Part shown: in pieces, positions 52,713 to 60,881 of the stretch
How the letters are laid out: every line of letters starts with the position of its first letter
Position numbering within the stretch: position 1 is the stretch's first letter
Source: Brevundimonas mediterranea
GTDB taxonomy: Bacteria > Pseudomonadota > Alphaproteobacteria > Caulobacterales > Caulobacteraceae
DNA: 64,000 bases
NCBI RefSeq assembly: GCF_014196125.1
Contig: NZ_JACIDA010000001.1
Span: 434,001 to 498,000, forward strand
Direction of reading: 5' to 3'
Made by a program: the position numbers and the translations under genes
The notes under the pieces: generated by a model
The model's database searches: none
Told to the model about the DNA's origin: nothing
Seen by the model: only the letters and a program-made list of their open reading frames with translations

Positions 52713-52946
52713 ATGGCCGCCGACACGCCCGTCAACTCGCAAGTCACCGACGCGGTCACCCAGACCAACGTCAAGGTGCTGGGCGAAGCGCCGGCCCAAT
52801 CGATGGCGCTGGTCTATCAGAGCATGGCCCATTCGATTTCCCTGGCCATGCAGAACGCCCAGCAGGCGCAAGGGGGGCTGCAGCAGATCGGCAACGCCGT
52901 CACCTCCAGCGCCGTCACCATGATCATGAACGCGGCGCAGAAATAG
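52713..52946 (+). CDS. Short RebB-family protein, 77 aa (second)
   Basis: ATG at 52713 after AGGA. VNSQVTDAVTQTNVKVLGEA, QSMALVYQSMAHSISLAMQN, AQQAQGGLQQIGNAVTSSAV. Close in length and ending to the short form at 52130, including the QGG(M/L)QQI signature. The shared DNA around ACGCGGTCACCCAGACCAAC suggests common descent by tandem duplication. Confidence 0.88.
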   Translation: MAADTPVNSQVTDAVTQTNVKVLGEAPAQSMALVYQSMAHSISLAMQNAQQAQGGLQQIGNAVTSSAVTMIMNAAQK

Positions 52947-52977
52947 CGCCTTCATCTGAAACGAGAGCTTTCGCGCC

Positions 52978-53361
52978 GTGACCGAACCGACCGTCAACAG
53001 CCAGATCAAGGACGCCGTTCAGACCTCGACGAACTGGGCGCTGGGGTTCGCGCCCCTCGAGCAGGGCACGCCCTCGACCTCGACGCGCGTCTCGGCCGGC
53101 GGCGCCATCGCCTACGACAAGGCCACCCAGGCGGCGGCTCTGTCGGTGCAGGACGCCGCCGATTACCAGCGCAACATGCTGTCCATCAGCACCACCGTCC
53201 AGGGCAAGGCCATGGCCATGATGCTGGCGTCGGGCGGGATGAACGAACCGGCGCTTGTCGCCTACGCCATGGCCCTGGTCAGTTCGTTCGCGGCGCCGAT
53301 CGCGGCAGGCCTGGCGGCCGAATCCGTCACCACGGCGGTCAAGACCTTTCCCAGAAACTAG
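52978..53361 (+). CDS. Divergent long RebB-like protein, 127 aa
   Basis: GTG start at 52978. It keeps VNSQIKDAVQTSTNWALGFA at the N terminus, then a 25-residue Ser/Thr-rich insertion, the ATQAAALSVQDAADYQRNML segment matching the RebB middle, and a C-terminal hydrophobic Ala-rich helix (MALVSSFAAPIAAGLAAESV) absent from the other copies. The insertion and tail suggest a specialised subunit, such as an end piece or membrane contact. The assignment rests on the shared N-terminal and middle motifs. Confidence 0.78.
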   Translation: MTEPTVNSQIKDAVQTSTNWALGFAPLEQGTPSTSTRVSAGGAIAYDKATQAAALSVQDAADYQRNMLSISTTVQGKAMAMMLASGGMNEPALVAYAMALVSSFAAPIAAGLAAESVTTAVKTFPRN

Positions 53362-53382
53362 TCGAAGAGAGAAGGAGCAGCC

Positions 53383-53733
53383 ATGTCCCGTTTGACCCTA
53401 TCGAAGATGAGCGACGCCGAGGCCGTCGTCCAGGAAGCGGAAACGCTGGAATGGGAGACGCGATGCGAGACGGAGCGGTGGAGAGACGCCGCCGAGGACA
53501 GGCCCTCGGCCGAACGGTTCGAGGAAAGCCAGTCCAGATATCAGGACCTGCGTGCTGCGGCGGAGGCGATGGTCGCCATCCTGTACCGGATGCAGGAGCC
53601 GTTGCTGACCGATCCCTATGCGCCCTGGGCGGCGAAGCTGATGGTCAAGGCGCGCGGCCTGCTGACCGATATCGAAGACGGCGAGCTGGTCGAGAAGATC
53701 TCGTTCGTCTCCGCCGGCTCCGACAAGGAATGA
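53383..53733 (+). CDS. Unrecognised reb-locus protein, coiled-coil-like, 116 aa
   Basis: ATG at 53383 after GAAGGAG. Highly charged helix-rich protein: SDAEAVVQEAETLEWETRCE, ERWRDAAEDRPSAERFEESQ, then DLRAAAEAMVAILYRMQEPL, which marks a short hydrophobic stretch. No signal peptide or known domain. Composition (Glu/Arg/Ala) suggests a coiled coil or adaptor. First of three non-Reb genes at the 3' end of the operon, all on the same strand. Confidence 0.65.
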   Translation: MSRLTLSKMSDAEAVVQEAETLEWETRCETERWRDAAEDRPSAERFEESQSRYQDLRAAAEAMVAILYRMQEPLLTDPYAPWAAKLMVKARGLLTDIEDGELVEKISFVSAGSDKE

Positions 53734-53752
53734 GGCCGGACAGGAGGGTTTG

Positions 53753-54010
53753 ATGACAGACGATTCTCCTACGCCTGAGGCCGCCTCCGGGTCGCAGGTT
53801 CCGGCTGCGGATCCCATCGTCGTGGCGGCCCGCCGGATGGTCGCCGAGGTCTTCAGGACCTCGGCCGCGCGTCTGCCCGAGCTGCTGGCGGCTCAGTCGC
53901 CGCCGGATACGCCGATTCCCCAGTTCACCGAGGCCATGATCGAGCAGCTTCAGGCGCAGCTGACGCGGGCTCTGGGGCTGCCGCCCGATGAAGACGGATC
54001 CGCCCGATGA
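53753..54010 (+). CDS. Unrecognised reb-locus protein, 85 aa
   Basis: ATG at 53753 after AGGAGGG. An acidic Ser/Pro/Ala N terminus (about 25 residues) leads into two short helices: DPIVVAARRMVAEVFRTSAA and FTEAMIEQLQAQLTRALGLP. No known family or membrane segment. Its stop overlaps the next start (ATGA), implying linked production with the 109-aa protein that follows; both are small, helical and of similar character. Confidence 0.62.
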   Translation: MTDDSPTPEAASGSQVPAADPIVVAARRMVAEVFRTSAARLPELLAAQSPPDTPIPQFTEAMIEQLQAQLTRALGLPPDEDGSAR

Positions 54011-54336
54011 CGGATGCTCAAAGGGCGACGGGGCGGCATCTCTATGACTCCATATCGGAGCAGAAACACACGGTCGTCGACAGTTTCGCCGATCAGCGCG
54101 AGCTGTTGAAACGGGCCGTCGCCGAGCAACGCCTGGCGGCCATGCCCGAGGACATGCAGCGCGCGGCGAGGGGGCCTTCCGCCCAGGTCAGTCTCGAGAT
54201 CGTCGAGGCCTTGCAGAAGATCATCGCGCGCGAGGTGACGCGGCAGTTGGACCTCGCGATCTGCGCAATGATCGAACGGACCGCCGCATCGCCATCGGCT
54301 GCCGCGCCGACTGACGGGGCGTCAGGCGGCCAGTAG
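54007..54336 (+). CDS. Unrecognised reb-locus protein, 109 aa
   Basis: ATG at 54007 overlapping the previous stop. Amphipathic helical protein: GRHLYDSISEQKHTVVDSFA, DQRELLKRAVAEQRLAAMPE, SLEIVEALQKIIAREVTRQL, then a disordered Ser/Ala/Pro tail. No known family. Last gene of the structural reb operon; after it come 228 bp without a gene before the sigma-factor start. The long helix pattern would suit coiled-coil contact with R-body subunits or with its 85-aa partner. Confidence 0.62.
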   Translation: MTDAQRATGRHLYDSISEQKHTVVDSFADQRELLKRAVAEQRLAAMPEDMQRAARGPSAQVSLEIVEALQKIIAREVTRQLDLAICAMIERTAASPSAAAPTDGASGGQ

Positions 54337-54532
54337 CCGTCAGTATTTTCCAGCACCGCATCAAACGGCTTCACAAAAAGCAAAGACACCCGTCTAAGTA
54401 GTTATAACGGGGGTTTTACAAACTCTGGTTGATGCGACGTCGGCGGTCCAGAATCGCGACGAGACCTCGACCGATACGCCCCGTTGGTTCTGCAGGCCAA
54501 GCGTAGGGGGCGAGCTCGTTTTGAGCTTGACG
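54337..54532. other. Gene-free spacer between the reb operon and its sigma gene
   Basis: No coding frame with a start site. It holds a weak stem (CCCGT 54389-54393, ACGGG 54407-54411) followed by GGTTTT, possibly the operon terminator, around an AT-rich patch TAGTTATAAC that is unusual for this genome. The sigma-gene promoter must lie here or just downstream. No ECF-type promoter pair was recognised with confidence. Confidence 0.4.
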
Positions 54533-54560
54533 GTCACTCCCCACGCCGAGGGGGAGTGAC
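54533..54560 (+). promoter_or_regulatory. Perfect 10-bp hairpin covering the sigma-factor ribosome-binding site
   Basis: GTCACTCCCC (54533-54542), loop ACGCCGAG, GGGGAGTGAC (54551-54560), 4 bp before the ATG at 54565. The right arm contains GGGGAG, the only good Shine-Dalgarno for that start. In RNA the stem would hide the site, so translation would need melting or a binding factor. As DNA it could instead be an operator. Its T-poor surroundings make a terminator unlikely. Confidence 0.7.
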
Positions 54561-54564
54561 GGAT

Positions 54565-55302
54565 ATGAATGTCGTCCGGTTGTTTCCGGATTGGGAGACG
54601 GAAAGCGGAGAGGAAAAGGCGCCAGCGTCGCCTTCGCCGCCTGAGCGGCGTTCTGCTTCCCATCGTTCAGCGCCGCGTACGCCGTCTCCTGTCGAGATTC
54701 TGGCCCGAGCGGCCGGCGGCGATCGGGGCGGGGTTCCAAAAGCCGGGTTGACGCCTGCGGGCGTGATCGCGCGCGCTCTGGACCGGCCGCCGTCAATGGA
54801 CCGCTTCTGGTCGATTTGGATGGCGCATCAGAACAGTCTGCGGCAGCGAAGCCTGCGGCTCTCCGGCGGCAATCGGGCCGACGCCGAGGACGCGTTGAGC
54901 GCGGCCATGGTGCGGGCGGCCCAGGCCTTTGACCGTCAGCCGGTGCAGAATCCCGGGGCCTGGCTGGTGCGGATCCTGCACAACGCCTGCATGGATCAGC
55001 ACCGCCAGAACGCCAATCGCATTCCTATCGCGACAGAGGACGCCGATCTGCCGCCGCCGTCCGCGGCCGCCTGGGTCAAGGCGGCGCCGTCGCCGGAGGA
55101 GGCGCTGTCGCAGCAGGAAAGCGATGCAGCCTGGGGCCGGGCCATGAACGCTCTTCCGGCCGCCCTGGTCGAGCCCTTGCGGCTCCATCTCGACGACTGG
55201 AGCGACGAACGGATCGCCGCCCATCTGAACATCAGCCGGGAACTGGTGCGCAAGCGTCGCCAGTTGGCGAAGAACCGGTTGAGACTGCTGCTGGATCTCT
55301 AG
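54565..55302 (+). CDS. ECF-like sigma factor of the reb locus
   Basis: 245 aa from the ATG at 54565. A long disordered N terminus (about 95 residues, Ser/Pro-rich) precedes the sigma domains. Region 2: MAHQNSLRQRSLRLSGGNRA, DAEDALSAAMVRAAQAFDRQ, AWLVRILHNACMDQHRQNAN; region 4: MNALPAALVEPLRLHLDDWS, DERIAAHLNISRELVRKRRQ. ECF-type sigma genes beside reb clusters are known from other proteobacteria, so it probably drives the reb operon. No FecR or other anti-sigma gene is adjacent, unlike the two FecI sets in this window. Its TAG stop shares CTAG with the convergent DipZ-like gene. Confidence 0.85.
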   Translation: MNVVRLFPDWETESGEEKAPASPSPPERRSASHRSAPRTPSPVEILARAAGGDRGGVPKAGLTPAGVIARALDRPPSMDRFWSIWMAHQNSLRQRSLRLSGGNRADAEDALSAAMVRAAQAFDRQPVQNPGAWLVRILHNACMDQHRQNANRIPIATEDADLPPPSAAAWVKAAPSPEEALSQQESDAAWGRAMNALPAALVEPLRLHLDDWSDERIAAHLNISRELVRKRRQLAKNRLRLLLDL

Positions 55303-57029
55303 CCGAAGGTGAAGGCGAAGACCTGGACGCCGGGGTCGAGGAATTCGATCTCGAAGGTGCGTTCGCGAACGGGGCCTGACTGGCGGATCAACTGATACAG
55401 GCGCTGATCGTCGATGCGGCCCACGCCCTGGGCGTCGATGTCGGAGCCGGCGTCGGCGCCGGGCGCCTGACCGTCGATCAGGACGCGGAAACGCGGCGTC
55501 GCGCCGGTCGCGCCCGGCCCCATGACCAGGTGCAGGTCACGCGCCTTGAATCGGAAGGAGACCCGTCCGCCCGCCGTCGCCAATTCGGCGTGCTCACGCG
55601 TCACGCGCCAGCGCCCGACCAGGCTCCAGTCGTTCAGGTCCAGCGGGCTGGCGACATAGGTCTTGACGGCGTCTCGGGCGAGGCCGCCCGGGGAACGGAA
55701 GTTTTCAGCGCGGGCGTAGCCGACATAGGTCTCGGGCGAACCGAGCTGGTCCATGGCGGCGGCGGCCTCGGCGCCCTGGGCCTGAATCTGGACGACGTCG
55801 GCGGCGACATCGGCGGCCCCGGCTTCCTTGAGCAATTGCTGGATGACCCTTTCCGAGCCCTCATAGTCGCCCTCGCCGAAATGGTGGTGGCGGATGCGGC
55901 CCTGGGCGTCGATGAAATAGTGGGCGGGCCAGTACTGGTTCTTGAAGGCGCGCCAGATGGCGAAGTCGTTGTCCATGGCGACCGGATAGTCGACGCCCAG
56001 GCGACGGACGGCGTCGCGGACGTTGGCCTCGGATTTCTCGAAGGCGAATTCGGGCGTGTGGACGCCGATGACGACCAGGCCCTGGTCCTTGTACTTCTCG
56101 GCCCAGGCGCGGACGTAGGGCAGGGCGCGCAGGCAGTTGATGCAGGAGTAGGTCCAGAAATCGACCACCACCACCTTGCCGCGCAGTTGTTCGGGCGTCA
56201 GGGGCGGAGAGTTGATCCAGGTGGTGGCGCCGGTCAGGGGCGGCATGGTCCCCTCGACCGGCAGGTTGGCTAGGTCCGTCGGCGCTGCGTTCGTGGGCAC
56301 GCCGCGACCGATGCTGCTGAGCAACGCCTGTTCCAGTCGTCCGGTGCTTCCGGCCGAAATCCGGGTCAGCAGGCCCGTGTCTAGGCCCAGACCGATGGCG
56401 ACCACGCCGATCAGCACCAAGGCGCCCAGGCCGCGCCGCACCCATTCGCCGAGGCCCAGCGCGCCCTTCATGGCCTTGAACACCCGTCCGCCCACCAGCA
56501 GGGCCAAGGCCAGGGAGGTGGCGGCGCCCGCCGCATAGGCCAGCAACAGAACGGTCGAGCCGACGCCGGCGCCCTGCAAGGCCGCGCCGGTCAGGATGAC
56601 GCCCAGTATGGGGCCCGCGCAGGGCGCCCAAAGCAGGCCGGTGGCCACGCCCAGCAGCAAGGAGGCGCGGACGTCGCCCTGATCGCCCGCGCCGCGCTCA
56701 ACGCGGTCGGTCAGCCAGGAGCCGGCCGCCACGAAGGGGCGCATCAACCGATCCCCGATGGAGGGCACGAGCAGGCTGAGGCCCAGGACGGCCATGACCG
56801 CGAGCGCGATCCAGCGGCCGACCTCATTGGCCCGCACGGCCCAGCCGCCGCCCAGGGCTGCCAGCGTCGCCACGCCGGCGAAGGTGACCGCCATGCCGAC
56901 CAGCAGGGGCAGGCCATTGCGCACGAACGGCCGGCCGGCGCGGGCGAAGACGAAGGGCAGGACGGGCAGGATACAGGGGCTGACGATGGTCAGGGCGCCG
57001 GCCAGATAGGAGAGCAGGAACAGGATCAT
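55299..57029 (-). CDS. DipZ-like protein: CcdA membrane domain fused to a thioredoxin domain
   Basis: 576 aa from the ATG at 57029. N-terminal CcdA/DsbD membrane part: LAGALTIVSPCILPVLPFVF and VATGLLWAPCAGPILGVILT carry the two redox cysteines that move electrons across the membrane. A TlpA/thioredoxin domain follows (about residues 280-400): VVVVDFWTYSCINCLRALPY with CINC, then VIGVHTPEFAFEKSEANV. The C-terminal carbohydrate-binding-like beta domain ends in GVQVFAFTFG. This is the mycobacterial DipZ architecture, sending cytosolic reducing power to periplasmic disulfides. Convergent with the reb sigma gene. Confidence 0.9.
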   Translation of the reverse strand: MILFLLSYLAGALTIVSPCILPVLPFVFARAGRPFVRNGLPLLVGMAVTFAGVATLAALGGGWAVRANEVGRWIALAVMAVLGLSLLVPSIGDRLMRPFVAAGSWLTDRVERGAGDQGDVRASLLLGVATGLLWAPCAGPILGVILTGAALQGAGVGSTVLLLAYAAGAATSLALALLVGGRVFKAMKGALGLGEWVRRGLGALVLIGVVAIGLGLDTGLLTRISAGSTGRLEQALLSSIGRGVPTNAAPTDLANLPVEGTMPPLTGATTWINSPPLTPEQLRGKVVVVDFWTYSCINCLRALPYVRAWAEKYKDQGLVVIGVHTPEFAFEKSEANVRDAVRRLGVDYPVAMDNDFAIWRAFKNQYWPAHYFIDAQGRIRHHHFGEGDYEGSERVIQQLLKEAGAADVAADVVQIQAQGAEAAAAMDQLGSPETYVGYARAENFRSPGGLARDAVKTYVASPLDLNDWSLVGRWRVTREHAELATAGGRVSFRFKARDLHLVMGPGATGATPRFRVLIDGQAPGADAGSDIDAQGVGRIDDQRLYQLIRQSGPVRERTFEIEFLDPGVQVFAFTFG

Positions 57030-57176
57030 GGAGGCGGCCTGACGTGACGGGATCACTCACATACGAAGCGGAGAGGCGTTCGGTTACCCTTTGGCGCACG
57101 ATCTCCCACAGATAGACGCCCTGTCTTGTCTCGAACGGGCTAGACTTCGCGCTTCCGATCCCCGATTCGCTGGCCC

Positions 57177-59390
57177 ATGACGATCCACGCTCCGCCGCCG
57201 GAAGGCGGCCGTATCATCGACGAGCCGATGGAGACGGCCCTCAGCCGTCGCTATCTGGCCTACGCCCTGTCGACCATCACCAACCGCGCCCTTCCCGATG
57301 TTCGGGACGGGTTCAAGCCCGTGCACCGGCGCATCCTGTACGCCATGCACCAGATGCGGCTGAACCCGCAGGCGGCCGCGCGCAAATGCGCCAAGGTCGT
57401 CGGCGAGGTCATGGGCGGATACCACCCGCATGGCGACGCCTCGATCTATGAAGCCCTGGTGCGCCTGGCCCAGGATTTCGCCCAGCGCTATCCGCTGGTC
57501 GACGGTCAGGGGAACTTCGGCAATATCGACGGCGATAGCGCTGCGGCCATGCGCTACACCGAGTGCAAGCTGACACCGGCCGCCGTGCTGCTGCTGGACG
57601 GGATCGATCAGGATTCCGTCGATTTCCGCGCCACCTATGACGATCAGGACGAGGAGCCGGTGGTTCTGCCGGCCGGCTTCCCCAATCTGCTGGCCAACGG
57701 CTCGTCCGGCATCGCCGTGGGCATGGCCACCTCGATCCCGCCGCACAATGTCGGCGAGTTGATCGACGCCTGCCAGATGCTGCTGGACCGGCCCGAGACG
57801 ACGACGGCCGAACTGGTGCAACTGGTGCCGGGACCGGACTTCCCGACCGGCGGGGTCGCCGTGGAGGGCCACGCTTCGATCCTGGACGCCTATGAGACGG
57901 GCCGGGGCGGGGTGCGGCTGCGGGCGCGCTGGGAGACCGAGGACCTGGGGCGCGGCGTGTGGCGGATCATCGTCACCGAGATGCCGTACCAGGTGCAGAA
58001 GTCGCGCCTGATCGAGGCGCTGGCGGACCTGATCGAGCACAAGAAGGCGCCGCTGCTGGGCGACGTGCGCGACGAGTCGGCGGAAGACATCCGCCTGATC
58101 CTCGAGCCCAAGAACCGCACCATCGAGCCCGAGATGCTGATGGAGAGCCTGTTCAAGCTGTCGGATCTGGAAGTGCGCTTCCCGATCAACATGAACGTTC
58201 TGGATGCAGACGGCACCCCGCGCGTCATGGGGCTGAAGGCCTGCCTGAGGGCCTTCCTGGATCACCGCCGCGAGGTTCTGAACCGCCGGTCGCAGTGGCG
58301 GATCGCGCGCGTCGAGAAGCGGCTGCACCTGCTGGAAGGCCTGCGCGTCGTCTTCCTGAACCTGGACGAGGTGATCCGCATCGTCCGCGAGGAGGAACAG
58401 CCCAAGGCCGTCCTGATCGCGCGGTTCGGTCTGACCGAGGTCCAGGCCGACTTCATCCTCGACACCCGGCTGCGTCAGTTGGCGCGTCTGGAAGAGATGA
58501 CGATCGAGAAGGAGTTCAAGGAACTCTCGGAAGAGCTGGCGCACCTGCAGGCCCTGACGTCTTCGGAAGGCAAGCAGTGGAAGGCCATCTCCAAGGAGTT
58601 GGAGGCCGTGCGCAAGGCGCTGATCTCGCCGCGCCGGACGACCATCGCCGACGCCGTGGACGCATCCGCCTTCGTGGCGCCCGAGGCGTTCATCCCGCGC
58701 GAGGCGATCACGGTCATCCTGTCGGAACGCGGCTGGATCCGCGCCGCCAAGGGCAAGGTCGAGGACCCTTCGGAGCTGAAGTTCAAGGAAGGCGACCAGC
58801 TGGCCTATCTGGTCCCGGCCTATACGACCGACAAGCTGCTGGTCGGGGCGTCGGACGGACGAATCTTCACCATCGGGGCGGACAAGCTGGCGTCCGGTCG
58901 CGGGCATGGCGAGCCGCTGCGCCTGATGATCGACTTAGATGAGAAGGCCGAGATCATCAACGTTCTGGCGCACCAGCCGGGCGGCAAGCTGCTGATCGCG
59001 TCGAAGGCCGGCTATGGCTTCATCGCGCCGGAGGACGAGACCCTGGCCCAGAAGCGGGGCGGCAAACAGGTGCTGAACGGCGACATGCTGGCCATGCTGC
59101 GCATCCCGCAGGCACCGGTGGCCGATCACGTCGCGACCATAGGCGAGAACATCAAGACCCTGATCTTCCCGTTGGACGAACTGCCCGAGATGGGACGCGG
59201 CAAGGGCGTACGGCTGCAGAACTTCAAACAGGGCGGTCTGGCCGACGTCACCGTGTTCAACGCCGAACAGGGGCCGGAATGGGCCGACGGCGGCGGACGC
59301 CGTCGCAACTGGCCGGACTGGAAGGACTGGCTGGGCAGGCGCGCCGGGGCCGGCCGTCAGGGGCCGCGAGGCTTGCGGAAGTTCAGGTAG
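57177..59390 (+). CDS. parC: DNA topoisomerase IV subunit A
   Basis: 737 aa. It unlinks daughter chromosomes with Par[60 protein letters not shown] and the active tyrosine in [12 protein letters not shown] (about residue 123). The C-terminal beta-pinwheel is shorter than in GyrA and lacks a GyrA box, which favours ParC. The basic C-terminal tail ([20 protein letters not shown]) may bind DNA. Core gene that resumes after the reb/DipZ insertion behind recO. Confidence 0.95.
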   Translation: MTIHAPPPEGGRIIDEPMETALSRRYLAYALSTITNRALPDVRDGFKPVHRRILYAMHQMRLNPQAAARKCAKVVGEVMGGYHPHGDASIYEALVRLAQDFAQRYPLVDGQGNFGNIDGDSAAAMRYTECKLTPAAVLLLDGIDQDSVDFRATYDDQDEEPVVLPAGFPNLLANGSSGIAVGMATSIPPHNVGELIDACQMLLDRPETTTAELVQLVPGPDFPTGGVAVEGHASILDAYETGRGGVRLRARWETEDLGRGVWRIIVTEMPYQVQKSRLIEALADLIEHKKAPLLGDVRDESAEDIRLILEPKNRTIEPEMLMESLFKLSDLEVRFPINMNVLDADGTPRVMGLKACLRAFLDHRREVLNRRSQWRIARVEKRLHLLEGLRVVFLNLDEVIRIVREEEQPKAVLIARFGLTEVQADFILDTRLRQLARLEEMTIEKEFKELSEELAHLQALTSSEGKQWKAISKELEAVRKALISPRRTTIADAVDASAFVAPEAFIPREAITVILSERGWIRAAKGKVEDPSELKFKEGDQLAYLVPAYTTDKLLVGASDGRIFTIGADKLASGRGHGEPLRLMIDLDEKAEIINVLAHQPGGKLLIASKAGYGFIAPEDETLAQKRGGKQVLNGDMLAMLRIPQAPVADHVATIGENIKTLIFPLDELPEMGRGKGVRLQNFKQGGLADVTVFNAEQGPEWADGGGRRRNWPDWKDWLGRRAGAGRQGPRGLRKFR

Positions 59391-59448
59391 GCGGCCGGGC
59401 GCCTCTCGATGACGCGAAGTCGTCCGCAGTGAGTCCGGCGCAGCGCCT

Positions 59449-59907
59449 TCAGCGGCCGGGTGAACGCGTCGTCGCAGCCGCGAGTCCGGACGCGGCTTGT
59501 TGAAGGGCTTCGCGGGCTTGCGACAAGGCGTAATCGGCGATCAGCGTCGCCCCATTAGGAGCCGGTGCTGTTGCGCCGGATTGATCCGAGAGCGTCGCAC
59601 TGAGCGAGGATGATCGTTCCGGCTGATGCTGCGTCCACGCGGCGGCGATGCGGGCTTCTTTTTCTTCGTCGTTCAAGTTGGGGTCCGCGCAGATCTCGCC
59701 CGCCTGACTTCCAAAAGCCCTCATGCGCTCGCCGAAAGCCTCCACCGTCTCGGTCGGTGCGGGGCGCGCATGTGATCTAATCGGAGCGTCGTCATCTTGA
59801 GCGTGCGCAATACAGGTATTGTTTGGAGACCTAAGGTCGTGATCTTGTGCTGTCGCGGCCAACGGAAGTATAAAAAACGTCACAGCCAGGGAAAATGTCT
59901 TCAACAT
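59449..59907 (-). CDS. Hypothetical exported protein, 152 aa
   Basis: AAGGAGC precedes the ATG at 59907. A signal peptide (FSLAVTFFILPLAATAQ) leads into a mainly disordered, Ala/Ser-rich mature part with two cysteines (NNTCIAH, GEICADPNLNDEEKEARIAA). The DEEKEARIAAAW helix is the only clear secondary-structure element. No known family. The 5' part of the gene and its upstream region are more AT-rich than the surroundings, which may mark recent gain. Confidence 0.65.
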   Translation of the reverse strand: MLKTFSLAVTFFILPLAATAQDHDLRSPNNTCIAHAQDDDAPIRSHARPAPTETVEAFGERMRAFGSQAGEICADPNLNDEEKEARIAAAWTQHQPERSSSLSATLSDQSGATAPAPNGATLIADYALSQAREALQQAASGLAAATTRSPGR

Positions 59908-60005
59908 CTTTTGCTCCTTGTGTCGCCTTCAAGATTGCTGCTGGCGTCCCGCAGTTCAAATGAAATCGCAGTAATGAGCATTTGGCGTTTGCGTCTCGAA
60001 ACCCT

Positions 60006-60767
60006 CTACCCCTCGAAACGCTTTTGAACTTCAGCATCCAAGGCGACCCAGCCCAGCTTTCCGAGCACTTCCATCGGGCGGAAGTCGGCCTTGTAATCCA
60101 TCTTCTCCGAGCCCTGGACCCAGTAACCCAGATAGACGAAGGGCAGGCCGACCTGGGCGGCCTGGCGGATATGGTCGAGGATGGCGAACCGACCCAGGCT
60201 GCGGCGCTCCATCGCCGGATCATAGAAGCTGTAGACCATCGACAGACCGTCTTTCAGCAGGTCGGTCAGGGTGACGGCGACCAGATCGCCCGGCCCGCCG
60301 TCGGTGGAGGCCAGGCGATATTCGATCAGATGGGTGCGCACAGTCGTGTCCTCGACCATGGCGACATAGTCGAGCCAGCCCATGTCGCTCATGCCGCCGG
60401 TCGGATGGCGGGTGGTCAGATAGCGGCGCAGCAGTTGGAACTGTTCGGTCGTGGCTTCGGCCTCGACCAGGCTGCGCGACAGGTCGTCGTTGCGGGTCAA
60501 AACCTTGCGCTGCGACCGTGTGAAGGCGAACTCGGGCACGGGCAGGCGGACCGAGACACAGGCGTCACAGGCTTCGCAGGCCGGGCGATAGGCGATGTTC
60601 TGACTGCGGCGAAAACCGGCCACGGTCAGTTCGTCATTGACGTGGGCGCCGTCCGAGAAGGGCAGGTTGGCGAAGACCTTGCGCTCGGTCTTGCCGGGCA
60701 GATAGGGACACGGCGCGACCGAGGTCATGAAGAACCGGAGCTGTCGTGTCGGGACATGCTGCGTCAC
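60006..60767 (-). CDS. bpt: Aspartate/glutamate leucyltransferase (Bpt)
   Basis: 253 aa, GTG start. It adds leucine from Leu-tRNA to proteins with N-terminal Asp or Glu, sending them to ClpS/ClpAP. N-terminal Cys cluster: APCPYLPGKTERKVFANL and YRPACEACDACVSVRLPV; core: SQRKVLTRNDDLSRSLV, TTRHPTGGMSDMGWLDYVAM, SFYDPAMERRSLGRFAILDH, and PFVYLGYWVQGSEKMDYKAD. Length and motifs match the family. Confidence 0.95.
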   Translation of the reverse strand: MTQHVPTRQLRFFMTSVAPCPYLPGKTERKVFANLPFSDGAHVNDELTVAGFRRSQNIAYRPACEACDACVSVRLPVPEFAFTRSQRKVLTRNDDLSRSLVEAEATTEQFQLLRRYLTTRHPTGGMSDMGWLDYVAMVEDTTVRTHLIEYRLASTDGGPGDLVAVTLTDLLKDGLSMVYSFYDPAMERRSLGRFAILDHIRQAAQVGLPFVYLGYWVQGSEKMDYKADFRPMEVLGKLGWVALDAEVQKRFEG

Positions 60768-60881
60768 GGCGCTAGATCCGCACCCGATCTTGCCGAGAGT
60801 GTGACGGTCGAAGGCTCATTCCGGGATTTGGCGTCATTCCTCGCCGGGCCGCAAGCGCGTTCGCGCCACAGCCGAGCGGGA

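Noticed and set aside
50628..54336. Phage tail or gas-vesicle cluster
   Set aside because: The repeated small proteins carry the RebB motif ITDAVTQxNVKVLG, and no phage structural, lysis, portal or GvpA-like proteins are present.
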